DNA from: Liolophura sinensis
Taxonomy: Eukaryota; Mollusca; Polyplacophora; Chitonida; Chitonidae
NCBI RefSeq assembly: GCF_032854445.1
Contig: NC_088300.1
Coordinates: 63,834,984 to 63,898,983, forward strand
DNA length: 64,000 nucleotides
Direction of reading: 5' to 3'
Shown: in pieces, positions 25,385 through 37,463 of the stretch
Numbering within the stretch: position 1 is the stretch's first letter
Layout of the letters: every line of letters starts with the position of its first letter
Notes under the pieces: model-generated
The model's database searches: none
The model's input: the letters and a program-made list of their open reading frames with translations, nothing else
Told to the model about the DNA's origin: nothing
Position numbers and translations under genes: made by a program

Positions 25385-25905
25385 CTTTTACACTTACACG
25401 CCGACAGGTGCTTGAGTTGAACACGGGACAGTTCTCAGTTGTAGCCGCTCATCTGACTAACTGTGGCGTGAGCTGTGGCTTTTAACACTGAAGTTATCAG
25501 GTTCCTCAAACGCTTTGCTTGAACAATTTGTTACAATGCCTTTATTACTTTTGCACTGGGGGTTTTAAAACACACACCAGTTAGTAATGTCAAAATTGTG
25601 TAAGCATCATAAAATAACAACACAGTCTTACAAAACCATCACAACGGTGGCATTGAAAACCAAAACTTGTAAAAGAACTTGCATTGCATTATGACAATGG
25701 ATGCCCGTGTCCCAAAAAAGCCTCAGAAAACTCATTGTCTCTGGCTCACACTTGCACTGCTCTTGTCAGTCATAGTTTGTATAATATATGAAATTGTAAA
25801 GAAAGAAAAGAAAAAGAAATAATCGTGTCTATTTTAAGTTATGGTTTTTGCTCTAACCGGCTCAGTTCCTCGGCATGAGTACGTGGTCAAATATCCACAA
25901 CAAAC
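25385..25905. promoter_or_regulatory. Shared intergenic region of HIGD2A and NOP16
   Basis: The two start codons point away from each other across 521 bp, so this interval must hold both 5' UTRs and promoters unless each has a distant upstream exon. No obvious TATA box was seen at a fitting position. A short open frame with one membrane segment lies inside (25691-25822). Confidence 0.55.
25691..25822 (+). CDS. Possible 43-aa single-pass membrane micropeptide / uORF
   Basis: ATG 25691 to TAA 25820-25822 encodes a basic N-terminus (RVPKKPQKTH), one hydrophobic segment (LWLTLALLLSVIVCIIYEIV) and a lysine tail (KKEKKKK). It ends 83 bp before the NOP16 start on the same strand, so it would be an upstream ORF of the NOP16 message or a separate small protein. 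The membrane-plus-basic-tail layout is that of a tail-anchored or small integral membrane peptide. No family is recognised. With AT-rich DNA a chance origin is quite possible. Confidence 0.3.
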   Translation: MTMDARVPKKPQKTHCLWLTLALLLSVIVCIIYEIVKKEKKKK

Positions 25906-28900
25906 ATGGGGAAGCCAAAGAAAAGCAGAAAAAACAGATTCAATTACAACAAGGACAGGCGTAAGACGTGGAAAAAATCCAAAAAGCTCCCTTCTATTCC
26001 CTGGTAAGCAGAACACAAAATGATTCACTATCGTATGGATGAATTTTAGACCGTTCTCTGTTGGTTCCCACGCTTCGTTTCAAAATGTCGTTGTTGTTGT
26101 TGTGTCCACTGTTCTAATGATCGCAGATATCAAATAATTCAAGAACTTTGCGCTTCGTGTTTTTGTTCTGTATGATTATTAGGTGGTTAGGGTTGCATTG
26201 ATCAATGGCAGTATGCGTGATTTTGTAGGATAGATTGACAGGTCATGCCTATGTGCTTTCATTTGCTATGTGAAAATCAGTCACGTATTACTGGTCATTC
26301 GTGTTTCTGACAAGACACACTGATATTGAGTAAGGATGATATTTATGCCATTGTCAGTGACACCACTGTCAATCCGCATTAATATGTTTTAGTAGCGTGT
26401 ATTCTTAAGCTTCTGTAGGAAGATGTGGTGGGCTAGTGGCTATGACATCACTGCAAAACTATGAATTAGTGTGAAGTTTCTGACTAGAACTTGCACCAGA
26501 CATTGCGACAGGCCTGACGGAACTCTGCAGTTATAGTTAGAAGTCTCTCCATTTGAAAAAAATCAAGTCTTCAAAGAAGGTTGTGGATGCTAAAGTACCT
26601 TATCCCCATATTTTAGCTACATTAGAGCATGTGTTGCCCTTCTCTCCTCATCTGCAGTCTTATTTCTCACTTGTTTGTCCAGTCAAAGATATTTTGACGA
26701 ATAAAGTTTCCCACACTTCTCCCCTGTTCATGCTTTCACTCTTACCGGGAAGGCCTGCTGCTTACGTCATGCGCGTTGTACACATTGCCCCAAGAACATC
26801 CGGACAAAACACAAGCCTTTCCCACTTTATCTTTCCTAGAGTTGTTGATGGTGATTTGTTACACTTCAGTAGTCTGTCTCTGTCCATCAACATCTTTTTG
26901 TTGGCAGTGCTGGTGTTTGTTGGTAGTGCTCGTGTTTAGTCAGTAGTGCTCATGTTTGTTGGCAGTGCTCGTATTTGTCGGTAGTGTCGGCAGTGCTTGT
27001 GTTTGTCAGCAGTGCTCGTGTTTGTCCATTTAATCAGTTTAATATTAAGTGATATCACTGTCATTATGGTGTCGTTTATTTCTGGCTCACTAATTAGCTA
27101 GTCCAAGTAGTTTTGAACATTGCGAAGTGCATTACTGGCATCCGTGAATTAGATACCCTTCCACTATCAGGCCCACCCACTATTTGGCCCACCCATCCCC
27201 TGTACTTACAACCCAATAATTCATCTGACCATTTCACTTTTTGTCATGTTGTCCAGTAAACCAATTAAGCGGGCATGGGATGAGAGCAAGTCTGCAGTAC
27301 AGAATCTTTTGGACATGGGATTGTCAGCTGACCCTAACAAATCACTGAGCATAACAAAAGCAAAGGTTAGTGTGTTCTCATGTCTTCATGGACCGATGGA
27401 AGTTGTGAAGTTAAATAAGGATGTAAGAACGGGAGAGTTGAAAATACAGTATGATTTACCCAACAGTAGTTCTAAACTATTAGAGCTGGAGATTATTAGA
27501 ACTTCAGTAGTGTGTGTCTTAGTATTACTTTTATTGAAAACTCAACTTGAAATTTGCTAAGCTGCCATTTTTTTGAGTACTGTAGCAGATATGTTGACTC
27601 AGCAAAACATGACCTTGTATTTGGTAAATTTACAGGCTTTTACACATGATGTAGAAGGCACTCCTAAATGGAAACACTCTAAAGCTACGAAGTCCCATGT
27701 GGCTGAAGGTATGATATTTAGACCTACTTATTTGATTTTTTCTTCTCTCATTCTACATCCCAGATATCGAGGCATTTGCCATTTTGCTTAAGCCTGCTTG
27801 CATTACTCGTGCAGACAAGACTGTGAATATATTGTCTAAATAACATTGATACAAAAATCTGCTTCATGCTTACATGAGACTAAATCTGACGCTAGGTGAC
27901 ATTCACAGTTCATATTTGATGTTCAGATTGGTGGCTCACCTTCCTGCCCTTTGGCAGTAAAGCATAATAAATATAAAAACCTGTTATTTCTTGAAATTTT
28001 AGCCATATTGGTGTCCATGGAAACACAGTAGAAGACATCGAAGTGAAAGCTGCCCTTAATAAATGAGCAACTAAAATTAAGATCCTTTATACGGATTATA
28101 GGTCTAATATCCTTAAATATGTTCAGGGCCTTTGGCAGGGTGAATGGGATTTACAGGGGCATAATAAACTTCACGCAGCTCACCTTGTCATATTTCTATA
28201 TTTCTTATACACATGGTATGTCTCGCAGAGACCAGGTAATTTTAACAAGGTGCCGTATTGGGCATTCTTGTTTGACACACATTTATTCTTGATGGGGGCA
28301 CTGCCCCACAGTGTATTGGATTTGATGCTCAATACAGTATCAAACATATCCTTATTGATGTGTAGACTTTGCTCATGTTCGGGAAAAATTCTACAGAGTC
28401 AAGACTATTTTCAATATATTTGAGAGCTTTGCTGGCGATGCTGTCACAAATTAGTCGAAGGCCATTGGCCTATATCATAAAATATAGTTCTTAATAATTA
28501 TATATAAATAAATTATATATACATACGATTTTCTACATTGTTATAAGTATATTGTGGTTTTCAAATTTTAACAAAAGGTTGGTTCTTTTATAAAGCGGTT
28601 TTAAACATGTTTGTCTATTTTGGTTTTTTATTAAGAGTTCTCCATTCTATCGAAAAACATTCACTGGCTCCTGTTTTAACCTGTTCTCGCCACGATATAG
28701 GTGCAAAATTGCCGATGTGGTGTGAAGCCATATTCATTCATTCATTCAAAGGTAGCCTGTGAGTCCTAGCTGTCTCTCTTCATGTAGTTCTTTTATTGAA
28801 ACAAGGATGCGTTTACCTCGTTTTGAGGACACAAGCGGCAATAAATTCCTGAAAAAATACCGTGGCAAGGGTAGAGTAAACTTAGTATTAGGGCATCAAA

Positions 28901-30465
28901 TGGTACATCGTAACAAGGCAGTAGTTTATTTATTTATTTGATTGGTGTTTTACACCATACTCAAGAATATTTCATAGTGTGGGGAAGCCGAGAAGAGCCT
29001 GGGGGAACCCATTACCATCCGCAGGATGCTGGCAGACCTCCCACGTACGGCCTGGAGGGGAAGCCAGCACAAGCTGGACTCTCAGCGACTGCATCAACAA
29101 CTCAGTAGGAATTAGGGACAAAAGAAAGTTGACCTTATAATGTTCAACAAGTGGGTGGTGCATTCAGTTTTACTGAAGTTAATGTACAGATAGAGCAAGT
29201 TTGGGATTCAAGGTCTACTTTTAAGTTGTTTGTTTATTCTTGCACAGTGTATAAGTGTAATTTTCACACTATCAGTTTTTGTTAGAAAAGTCATCTTTGC
29301 GTTCCTCTCAAGAGCAGTAAACAAATGAGACTGTGATGTGAATATGTATAGAAGTCTATACATAAGTACACAGTACAACATGAAATTTAACCCCTTCCAA
29401 AAGTTCAGTTTTGGAATTTCGGTTTGTAAAATTTTGACTTCTTTGAATCCCTGTGACGTGTCGTGAACACAACTTCAGGTCCATATTATAACGTGCAAAT
29501 TTATCTCCCCTGTAAGAGCATGATTTCGCCTTACAAGAATTTCATACGTGAAGATATGTCTCTGTTTCAGAGCTGGAGCAGGAAGCCAATCAGCCGCACA
29601 TAAGCACAATGAAACTTTCAGACCCCATGGTACAGTACTGTGTGTATATGATGAACAAGTATGGAGAAGACTATAAGGTAACAAACACTTTCTGTATGGA
29701 AACATACCCCTCTAATCAAATATGGCGTAATATGTATTATTTGGAGTTGAAAAGCAAAAATCAGAGGAAAATGGCATTTCCTATGAAGTGTTATATTTTT
29801 CAGCTAATTGTAATGTCCATGCAGGTAAGATAATGTCATTTCAGGAGCATGTGACACTAGGTGTTTGGTCAACGCCAGACTCATAGGGAATTTGACAGAT
29901 TCATCCCTGTACTCTTTTTCTATAGGCCTTAGTGTCAACTTCAACTGGACAGTGTTCTTAAAAGTGAATTATCTTTGAGTATGGCATTAAATCAGTAAGG
30001 CCAAATCAGGTAAATCAATATAAAGCCAGTTTGCTAACTTTTTATAAACAGTTCATTATTTATACCAAATGTCTTGTATTTATGATCGTGACAATTATTC
30101 TCAGTAACTCCCAATGTTCTTCAAACATTCAGAAGTGGCTAGTCTGGAAATTTTGAGCTCTTGGTTAATGGTGCTCAGTGTTCATGGGTTTCACATGAGA
30201 AATTTTCTCAGGTTTTTGGTAAACAGAGACACCAAGTCAAATATTCTAGTAGATAAGAGGATAACTGTGGTCTGTTATCTAATCTCCATTGATGAGTTGT
30301 TTTTTATTTTCTGTTATGCAGGCAATGGCGAGAGACCCAAAGAACTATTACCAAGACACACCAAAACAGATAAGAAGGAAAATCCTCACTTTCAAAAACA
30401 CCCCAACACAGTATAAAGCATATGTAGCATCATTGGAAGGTGAGGGTAGTGCAGAGAAAACATGA
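25906..30465 (+). CDS. NOP16: Nucleolar protein 16 (ribosome biogenesis)
   Basis: Five exons join in phase: 25906-26003, 27257-27365, 27636-27708, 29571-29677 and 30322-30465, giving 176 aa (human about 178). The basic N-terminus MGKPKKSRKNRFNYNKDRR suits a nucleolar protein. The family signature follows: IKRAWDESKSAVQNLLDMGL with SADPN, then YMMNKYGEDYKAMARDPKNY and YQDTPKQIRRKI near the C-terminus. NOP16 acts in the nucleolus in 60S subunit assembly. Donors are GTAAGC, GTTAGT, GTATGA and GTAACA. Exon 2 stays open past its donor, but only splicing at 27365 keeps the family alignment. Intron 1 carries a TTTGT.GGCAGTGCTCG tandem repeat. An AATAAA at 30581 could end the message. It is divergent from HIGD2A. 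Confidence 0.92.
26897..27030 (+). repeat. ~20-bp tandem repeat in NOP16 intron 1
   Basis: About seven degenerate copies of GTTTGTTGGCAGTGCTCGT (with CGG/CAG and GTAGT variants) lie in a row. They fall inside intron 1, 230 bp upstream of exon 2. Confidence 0.8.
28684..28750 (+). repeat. Short interspersed repeat, type B
   Basis: CGCCACGATATAGGTGCAAA, then TTGCCGATGTGG and a (CATT)n tail. Other copies are at 43043-43101, 62128-62190 and, reversed and partial, at 31524-31565. The shared core is CCACGATATGGCTGAAATAT. Confidence 0.75.
28925..29108 (-). repeat. SINE family A, partial, minus strand
   Basis: Starts with a TTTATTTATTTATTTGATTG tail at 28925, then runs backwards through the family A body (AGAGCCTGGGGGAACCCA, CATCCGCAGGATGCTGGCAG, GAAGCCAGCACAAGCTGGAC). 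The tRNA-like head is mostly lost. Lies in NOP16 intron 3. Confidence 0.85.
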
Positions 30466-32282
30466 TGCAGCATTTGGCTGTGTGTGTACATGATCCATGT
30501 TGTGTCAACTTCTTGTCACATTGTTTCTTGTAAGCTGACTCCCAGTAACCTATCAGGTAATCATCCGACTGTACTACAGTAATAAAATGAGTAATTCCAA
30601 AAAGCTTACAAGTTTTCATATTGTTTTCTTTCGATGAAAAAGCCTTACTCAACAACTTAAAACATAATTCTTACAAAGATTTCATTATTCACCTGTAACC
30701 CTTGTGGCCATTTTCTGAATCTGGCAGTTGAAAATATGGCAGGGCATTATCATGCTGAAAGCTTTCATGGAGATTTGAACAAGTGAATCCAGGTCACATA
30801 CTTCATTGTTGTTGCTAGTGGTATTCAGGTCTGGATAAGGTCGCTGGGATTCAGCCATACAATAACCTGGCTCTTTTGTTGTATTAAAAGGACTTGGCTG
30901 ATAACTTATCAGCAGGTGGTGTAAAGTATACGCTAAGCCGTATAGAGAAGAAGATGTTGCACATAAGGTTTAGGTTCTGCCTCTGCTTTGTGCAGGGAAT
31001 TTCTACATTTCCCCTTTCATACTGGCTTCCTCTTCGGCCATACATGGGAAGGTCTGTCAGCAACCTGCGGATGGTTGTGGGTTTCCCCTGGGCTATGCCC
31101 TCTTTCCTCCCAACATGATGTAGGCCGCCGTCATATCAAAAAAATAAATAAATTCCCCTTACATCGTTATTGTGAGAATAAGAGGTTTTTGGCAATCATT
31201 CGTTTCATCATGATTCATTGTCTTGCACTGATACGACCTGCAGGTCTGTACGTTTCACGTGGGAAAGTTCTTCTGTAACTTGCCCAAGTTTGTTGTGGTT
31301 TTACTCCAGACACACCGGTTTCCACCCCATAAAACTGACTGCCACTGAATGTGAAAAATTCTCACCTGTGATGAATTGACTTTTTTAGGTTGATATGAAA
31401 GAATGTTTTGTAAATATACGTTGATTGCCCATATAACGTGCCAGTAGAGGTTTACAAGGTAGAAGCCGGTGGATTTATTTTGGAATGCTAAATGAATGAA
31501 TAACTTACAGAAAGATCATGACTTTACGCCACATCGACAATATTGCAGTCATATCGTGGCGACACTAATAGATTCACCATGTAACTTTCCCACAAGAAGC
31601 ATGCATACCTAGGAAAAACCAGTTTATTGTGAGGTCAGTGACGGATAGTGGAAGACTGGTAGGATGTTAGCACAGGGGCACAGTTTTCATATGTATTTCC
31701 CCTTGGATATTATGCTTGATGTTAAAGGGAACACTGGTTCGTTGCAAAATATATTGATATAGTACTGCCTTGCTCTTCTTGGATGCTCCACAAGTGTATG
31801 TTATAACTGGACGAAGTCAAGAAAAAATAATAAGTGAAAAGGGAGACAACATTACGAAGGGAAAGATGAAAAGATGGTTTAATACTGTTCACATATTCGT
31901 GGCAGTTTTACACACATACATGATGGAATATAACAGAAAACTGATTCGGTACGTAACAGGCATAGAATATATACTGGAAAACAGCCAGCTCAACGCCAAT
32001 ATTTTGGTATGATGAATCATTATGACATAAAAAAAGAAAGACTTTGGCTGGATAGTCCACAGCGATAAGTATCATTCCATCATTTGGTTAGCTAAGAATT
32101 GCAAAGACCGGTGGCTCTTTTACACCGAAGCGATCTGAATATCACAGATAATGTTGGCCACCATGGTCGTTAGGAGAACTTCTAAGATACTCGGGATGTC
32201 TTCACATTGCCCGTGGGCTGTCGTCTGTGTTCTGCCATATTAGGAGCTTCCAATGAATGTTAAGATCGGAATGATCCTTTCC
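30466..32282. other. Intergenic between NOP16 and the THEG-repeat gene
   Basis: Contains a partial SINE A (31030-31155, plus) and a reversed type B repeat (31524-31565). No coding region is supported. The tail-to-tail layout of the flanking genes means both 3' UTRs lie here. Confidence 0.45.
31030..31155 (+). repeat. SINE family A, 3' half
   Basis: Reads GGGAAGGTCTGTCAGCAACC, TGCGGATGGTTGTGGGTTTC and CTTTCCTCCCAACATGATG, ending in AAAAAAATAAATAAA. The GTATAAGTGAAATATTC segment is largely deleted. Confidence 0.8.
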
Positions 32283-35200
32283 CTACCGAACAACAGGCTG
32301 GGCTAGTTCAGCTACGCGCCGTGAAATAGTACCCTTGAGAGCGTTCTGTTTTACCAGGAAGGCATCCGGGTTAAATTGTACGTGGTCCATGGAGGCTCTG
32401 ACGATTGGCTGAGCCAGCTGACTTATTCTGGTGGTCGCCACAGCCCTCTTGGCGGATCGGGACACCGGCCACTGGACCTCCCTCTCGAACAAGTAACCTT
32501 CAGCGAAACCTTTTGGTTTGGCCAGTTCCACAGAACGACTGGATGCGTTAGCAGTTTTTGCCGATTCGCTCACCTGAAAATATCAACAGAAAAGAATTTG
32601 ATTGTGATAGCATCATCAATATTGGTACAATACAAGGATTATGCATGTTTGCTTGCGGTTTTTACAGTACAAGGATAGTTTCTTAATAAGATTTCACTAA
32701 AACAAACAAGTCTTGAAAGTCTTAATCTATAATACCAAAAGGTAAAGCACAGCACTTAGCCTCGAGTGCGAGGCTTGTGCTGTTTTCTTGTGGATTTGAA
32801 CGCTGTTTTGGTAGTTGAATTGACCTTTCAAATCCAAAAGGGACCGTCCGAGTGCTTGAAAGTAACTTGAAATTAAACATTATCTGATGTTTAATGTGAT
32901 TACGTATTTTAAGAAACAGTCTGCGTAAAATGTATGAAATGGTCGGGAAAATAAACATCTTTCGGATGTTCAAGGAGATAATGTATTTAAAAAAAAACAA
33001 TATGCCTGCGTAAAATGTTCTGGTCTATCTCTCATCGACAGCAACAGATGGGTTCTATTTTAGAATGTCCATTGATCTTAGTTTCACTCTGGCCGCCTTT
33101 ACAAACGTTGGTTTTGTGTCTATCCCGGTGAAAGCTGGGAATATAATCGAGTTTATGTTTTTAAGCGTGTGCGGTAGAGAGCACAGAGGAGCTGCTTTCT
33201 TCGCTTAAGCGGTTTGGATCTCGGACTCAAGCTGAGAAGACAAAAAGAAATGTACATTGTTCCAAACGAAAACACCCTAGACTAAAGTGAAGCACTGACC
33301 TGCCATTCTGGATCTCTGTACTGCCCACTGTCTCTCACTTTGGCTTGAGCTAGATTCTCTGTATGGGGAGAAGCCTTAGCACTCAATGTCGCTGGGCTCA
33401 CTACGCTCTGTACCTCACGTGGACGCTGGTATTGGCTGTGGACGTCTTTATAGCGCGCTAAATACAGCGTTCTCTCTCGGTCTCCACATTTCATGGCGGG
33501 TTTACTGACTTCCCAAAGCACACTGGAGCGACCGCAACTGTACTCGAACTGCCGCCTTCCAAAAAGAAAAAAAAGACGGAGTTCATGTTACATATTAAGA
33601 CTTTCAACGAAATCAAATTGAATTGGACTCACTGTACAGTATATATCCGATGTTGTAAACCCCAGTGTTTTGCTCAGACGCAGAATAATGAAGTGTGTAC
33701 CTGTTTTCTGTAAATTGAGGATGTGTTGACTTCGGTGTGGCCAGGGCTTGAACTCTGGCACTTGCCTCTGCTTTTTGGGCCGTTGGGCTAGTTTCCAGAA
33801 GTTGTGAAGCTCGCCCACAGCTGTAGAAGTACAAGGGTCTGCAAGAAACAAGTCACAGTGTCGCAGTGCTTTGAAAATACCGACTTCCATGCATGCACAT
33901 ACCACATCGATTATGGGCAGTTATCAGTATGCAAAATCTACTAAATGATATGGTGTGCACAAGGTGGATTTTTTTTATACACTTTTAACGAAATCGTACG
34001 AAAGCACCACATTTTGATTTTCTACGACAAAGTCTTGACTCAGTGTGAAGGTATTTACAGATTTTTGTTACCAATGTAGCCATACCTGTTCAGTTCATCT
34101 TCTCCTTGATGATTGCGCTTTGGCGTGGCCAGGTATCGAACTCTCTCCGATGCCTCTGCTTTGAGGGCGGCGGACGAGATGGGCTCTATTGTGGACTGGT
34201 CACCCCAAGTTACCCGCGGCCTGAGCATTAAAAACATGTACTTGTAGCTGATAATAGGGTTAAGACCCAAATTATGCATACAGTCGAATTTTTGCTAATA
34301 TTTTAGAATAGCCCAAATAGTTAAGGTTTGCAAAATATCAGCGTCGTCTGTGCATGTGTTACTGTTCAAAATCGATTCTAAAGTTCGTAAAATTTATAAT
34401 GCAGGTCGCATTTCAAAATTTCGAATCATTTTAATACTGATGTTTTCTGAAAAGCAATAACTGGTATTTGTTAATAGAGAAAATTTGATTTGATAAGCGA
34501 ATATCGATTTTTAGCCAAAAAAAATCTGTTATAATATCTTATAGTTAGTGATGCATGAATGGTACTATATCGCAGTGTTAAGACGTACTCACCCAAACCG
34601 TGTCCACCATATTGACTTCTCAGGGCGTGGCCTAGATAGCTCCTGGAACCTATGAGATAGGAATTAAGTTCTGACGTACCGACATGATGGACAGGTATAC
34701 GAATGCTGTCGAAGGAAAAATGGGGGACCTATGGACCTAACCTAGTGACCAAGTAGGAGAATAATTATGAACATTTGCATGATTAACTTTTTTTAAGGGG
34801 GAGGGGGGGGTTAGAGAGAAATCTGTTTTTGCTCAGGAACGGATAATTTTGCAACTATTGCTTGGGACTAGAGTTTTAAGTGAGAAAGTATTGTGCTATT
34901 GGAATGCTACAGGTCTATATCTGAAGGTTTTTGTTTCACAAAGACGTGTAGTTACATGTATTATGAAAATAAAGTATGGAGTATTGGTAGTGTCTTTGAC
35001 CTCATGTGATTTTTTACAGTATACAGTTATTGGGCGTTCTGATCGTAAGAGTTACCTTCCGAATCCGTCGTCGCTGTAGGAAACTGAAAAAAGAGTATTT
35101 GAGATCAGTTAAGACTTGTTAAGGAGACTGGTTCTTGCAGTAAACGTCGTCTGCTTGGCATGACAGCCGTATAAATTGGGAAGCAGAAACTTTTAAGCAT

Positions 35201-37290
35201 TAGTATATATGTACTGTATAGGTAGCTAACACACAAGCAGGTTTTATGAAGCCAAACCAAAACCAATATGGACGGTACGTCCCAAGAATATTACAGGGTG
35301 TTAACTGAGTCATGTAAACTGTAAGCTGTCATCGTTGATTTCTTGTTAGAGTATCAGCTCTTCGTTCTTCACCTGTAAAGCATGATCATAATGATATAAC
35401 AAAAGAAAAACAAAAAAACAAAGTTCAAAGCATATGCATGGAGAAATTATGCGGGCCATTTTCAGAAGTTAAAAGTGGATCCAGCGATCCCATCGAGGTA
35501 TCGAGAATCGCGGTCAACCTTACACTGTGTGTGGTTTAGGGACCTGTATTTCTTTTAGTCTGTATGGACTATACTTTGCCTCGAATGTGACTTTATCACA
35601 TATATATTATACCTTTGTCGGCACTTCGCGACCGTCTGGGAAGCCGGTGGTTGGGATCAGGAGTGCTCCTCTGATGGCGCCCGGGTCTAGCCGAGTGAGA
35701 TTGCGAGTTGTTTTGAAGCTTAGCATCAGGATCAGTTTTGTTGTTGCCCTGTGCACTGCCCTGCTGACCTGTCCGGTCAGAACCAACTTTGTCTTAAATG
35801 CGAGGGGAAAGTAGAAGGCATGGGGTTAAAATTAAAGCCATATGTAAGAAAACGTCATACCTTCTGTTATACATGTAGCTATATTAGAATGTTAGGGGGG
35901 GGGGGGAACGACAATATGCTAGTCCATGTGTTATCAGTTATAAACATTGGAGACATTTAGTTAGAATTTACGAGTTCAACTTGTACCTTGTAACTTCAAA
36001 CCAGAAAAGGTAAACTGATTGTAGTTTATAGTTAGAAGATTCTAACTAAAGGTCTCTAATTGAGACGTTTAGCTTTGAGCTTTTGATCTTCGTATTTGCA
36101 TACTTTAGATACGTTATCTTAGTTATTAAACCATCAACATATTGCATGTAGCACGGTTGAATGATAACATATATGTCATTACTGTTTGTATGGCAGTTTT
36201 CTGTAGAAGATGTATGGTTCAGTGGGCTTTTTACGTGTCGCTTTTCCCGTGCTATATATATGTACAAAAGCAGGTTATACCCATGTGCATGGCATAATAC
36301 GAGCTGTGGGCTACCTTTTTGTGACCTTGCAATTGGCTGCCAATAAGGTCTTGTTAATTATTAATCTGTGCATTATCGAGCTGTTCAAAACAGCTGTGGC
36401 GCAGCCGAGCTTTACCTATTAAAAACTTAATTCCCCACACAGCCGAAGTAATCCTGCTGTAAGGGATTAAGTCGAGATTTTGGCGTGTCTTCGGTGAGCG
36501 CGCATTACCTGTCCCGTCATAAATACCACTACAGTTCAAGGGGATTCTAGCGAACCATTGTCACATAACTATTCAGATAAATTTCTTTTAGCTTTCCATT
36601 TTTTTGTTTGAAATAAACATTAAATTATATGAAATAATGGTACGCTTTACACCCATTGCACCCCAAACTTAAGACAGTTGATGTGAACGGTCCTGGCGGT
36701 AAATATTATATATAAAACATATTTGTATTGATGGAAGCCGAACGTATATCTGAAATACTGCAACAAGCCAATACAGGGGTAAAGAAGTGAGTGTAGGATT
36801 TATAAATTAGATACGCCTTTAACGCCAAATATAAGCATAAGCTGCAGATCAAATACTTTACTTAACATGGGATTAACACATATACGTCTGCCATGTCAAC
36901 ACATATCTATACCAGAGTTCTACTTCCATATATATACCTTGCCTGGGTACTTCATGGCACGTGTCAAGTGATATTCATTTCTTGGCAACACGACACTGTC
37001 TGCTCCTTGGTTCTACTCGGTCACCTCTATTGTCTCAGAACAAGTGCTATGTCAGTACCCCCTATCACATTCCCAGCCCTCAAACCATCCCTGGGGGTCA
37101 TATATTGGCAATTACATTATTATAATTCAATATAGGACCTAGTAGGCGGCATAATTTTATATTCTTAATTATATAGAGGCGAGAAACAACAAAAACCGAA
37201 ACAAAGTAAACCGAACAGAAAGTATGTTATTACGTACTGGTTAGCAGACAAGACAGATAAATGAAACTAACCTTCCTGAGCAGTCGACAT
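32283..37290 (-). CDS. THEG-repeat protein (sperm microtubule-associated protein 2-like)
   Basis: Exons seen, 5' to 3': 37290-37272 (MSTAQE), 35792-35613, a possible 18-bp exon 35073-35056, 34649-34593, 34220-34086, 33838-33701, 33555-33300 and 32573-32283, about 364 aa, close to the family length. The N-terminal third is polar and disordered. The rest carries eight THEG-type repeats with an R..EL..PK core: FQELSRPRPEKS, RVRYLATPKR, RVQALATPKS, RTLYLARYKD, HTENLAQAKV, RSVELAKPKG, RISQLAQPIV and RVAELAQPVV. THEG proteins are testis proteins of the sperm axoneme. From 34649 on all joins are in phase. The join before 34649 does not fit: 35613 and the 18-bp exon leave phase 1, while the repeat frame needs phase 2, so one small exon or boundary is unresolved. 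Confidence 0.8.
35056..35073 (-). CDS. Possible 18-bp microexon of the THEG-repeat gene
   Basis: A strong acceptor (TTTCCTACAG) is followed by CGACGACGGATTCGGAAG and a strong donor (GTAACT). It is symmetrical in length (18 bp) and would fit phase 1, adding ATTDSE-like residues. The next exon's repeat frame needs phase 2, so the exon is unproven. Confidence 0.3.
36731..36778 (+). CDS. Possible first coding exon of the plus-strand gene at 37464
   Basis: ATG 36731 opens a 16-codon frame (MEAERISEILQQANTG) ending at GGG/GTAAAG in phase 0, which fits the phase-0 acceptor at 37464. If real, the first exon of the opposite-strand THEG-repeat gene lies inside this intron. No other start was found for the downstream exons. 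Confidence 0.35.
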
Positions 37291-37395
37291 GTTGTTGTGG
37301 TAGGTGGATGCAGTATAGTCAACGTCCGCGTGTACCCAGCGCTGTCTGATCTACCGTCTGTCTCATTGCAGCGGCCGGCCTGGTCTGTCACTGGG

Positions 37396-37409
37396 GCAGC
37401 CATAGCAAC
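37396..37409. promoter_or_regulatory. RFX X-box-like site
   Basis: GCAGCCATAGCAAC matches the RFX X-box (GTNRCC, spacer, RGYAAC) with one mismatch. It lies 106 bp upstream of the THEG-repeat gene start. RFX factors drive ciliary and sperm-axoneme genes, so the position is apt, but the site is a motif match only. Confidence 0.35.
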
Positions 37410-37463
37410 GCGTGAGTACGTCATGTGACTGTTTGTAACGACGTCTCTCTCTTTTACCCCCAG

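Noticed and set aside
27366-27560. Extension of NOP16 exon 2 past 27365
   Set aside because: The frame stays open but ends in a hydrophobic tail and loses the conserved C-terminal half; splicing at 27365 restores the family pattern.
35527-35814. Plus-strand 95-codon ORF
   Set aside because: It is the shadow of the minus-strand THEG-gene exon 35792-35613, whose frame and splice sites fit the upstream MSTAQE exon.
37425-37463. Coding start of the plus-strand gene at 37425
   Set aside because: The codon is GTG, not ATG, and a pyrimidine-rich acceptor ends at 37463, so this stretch is intron.
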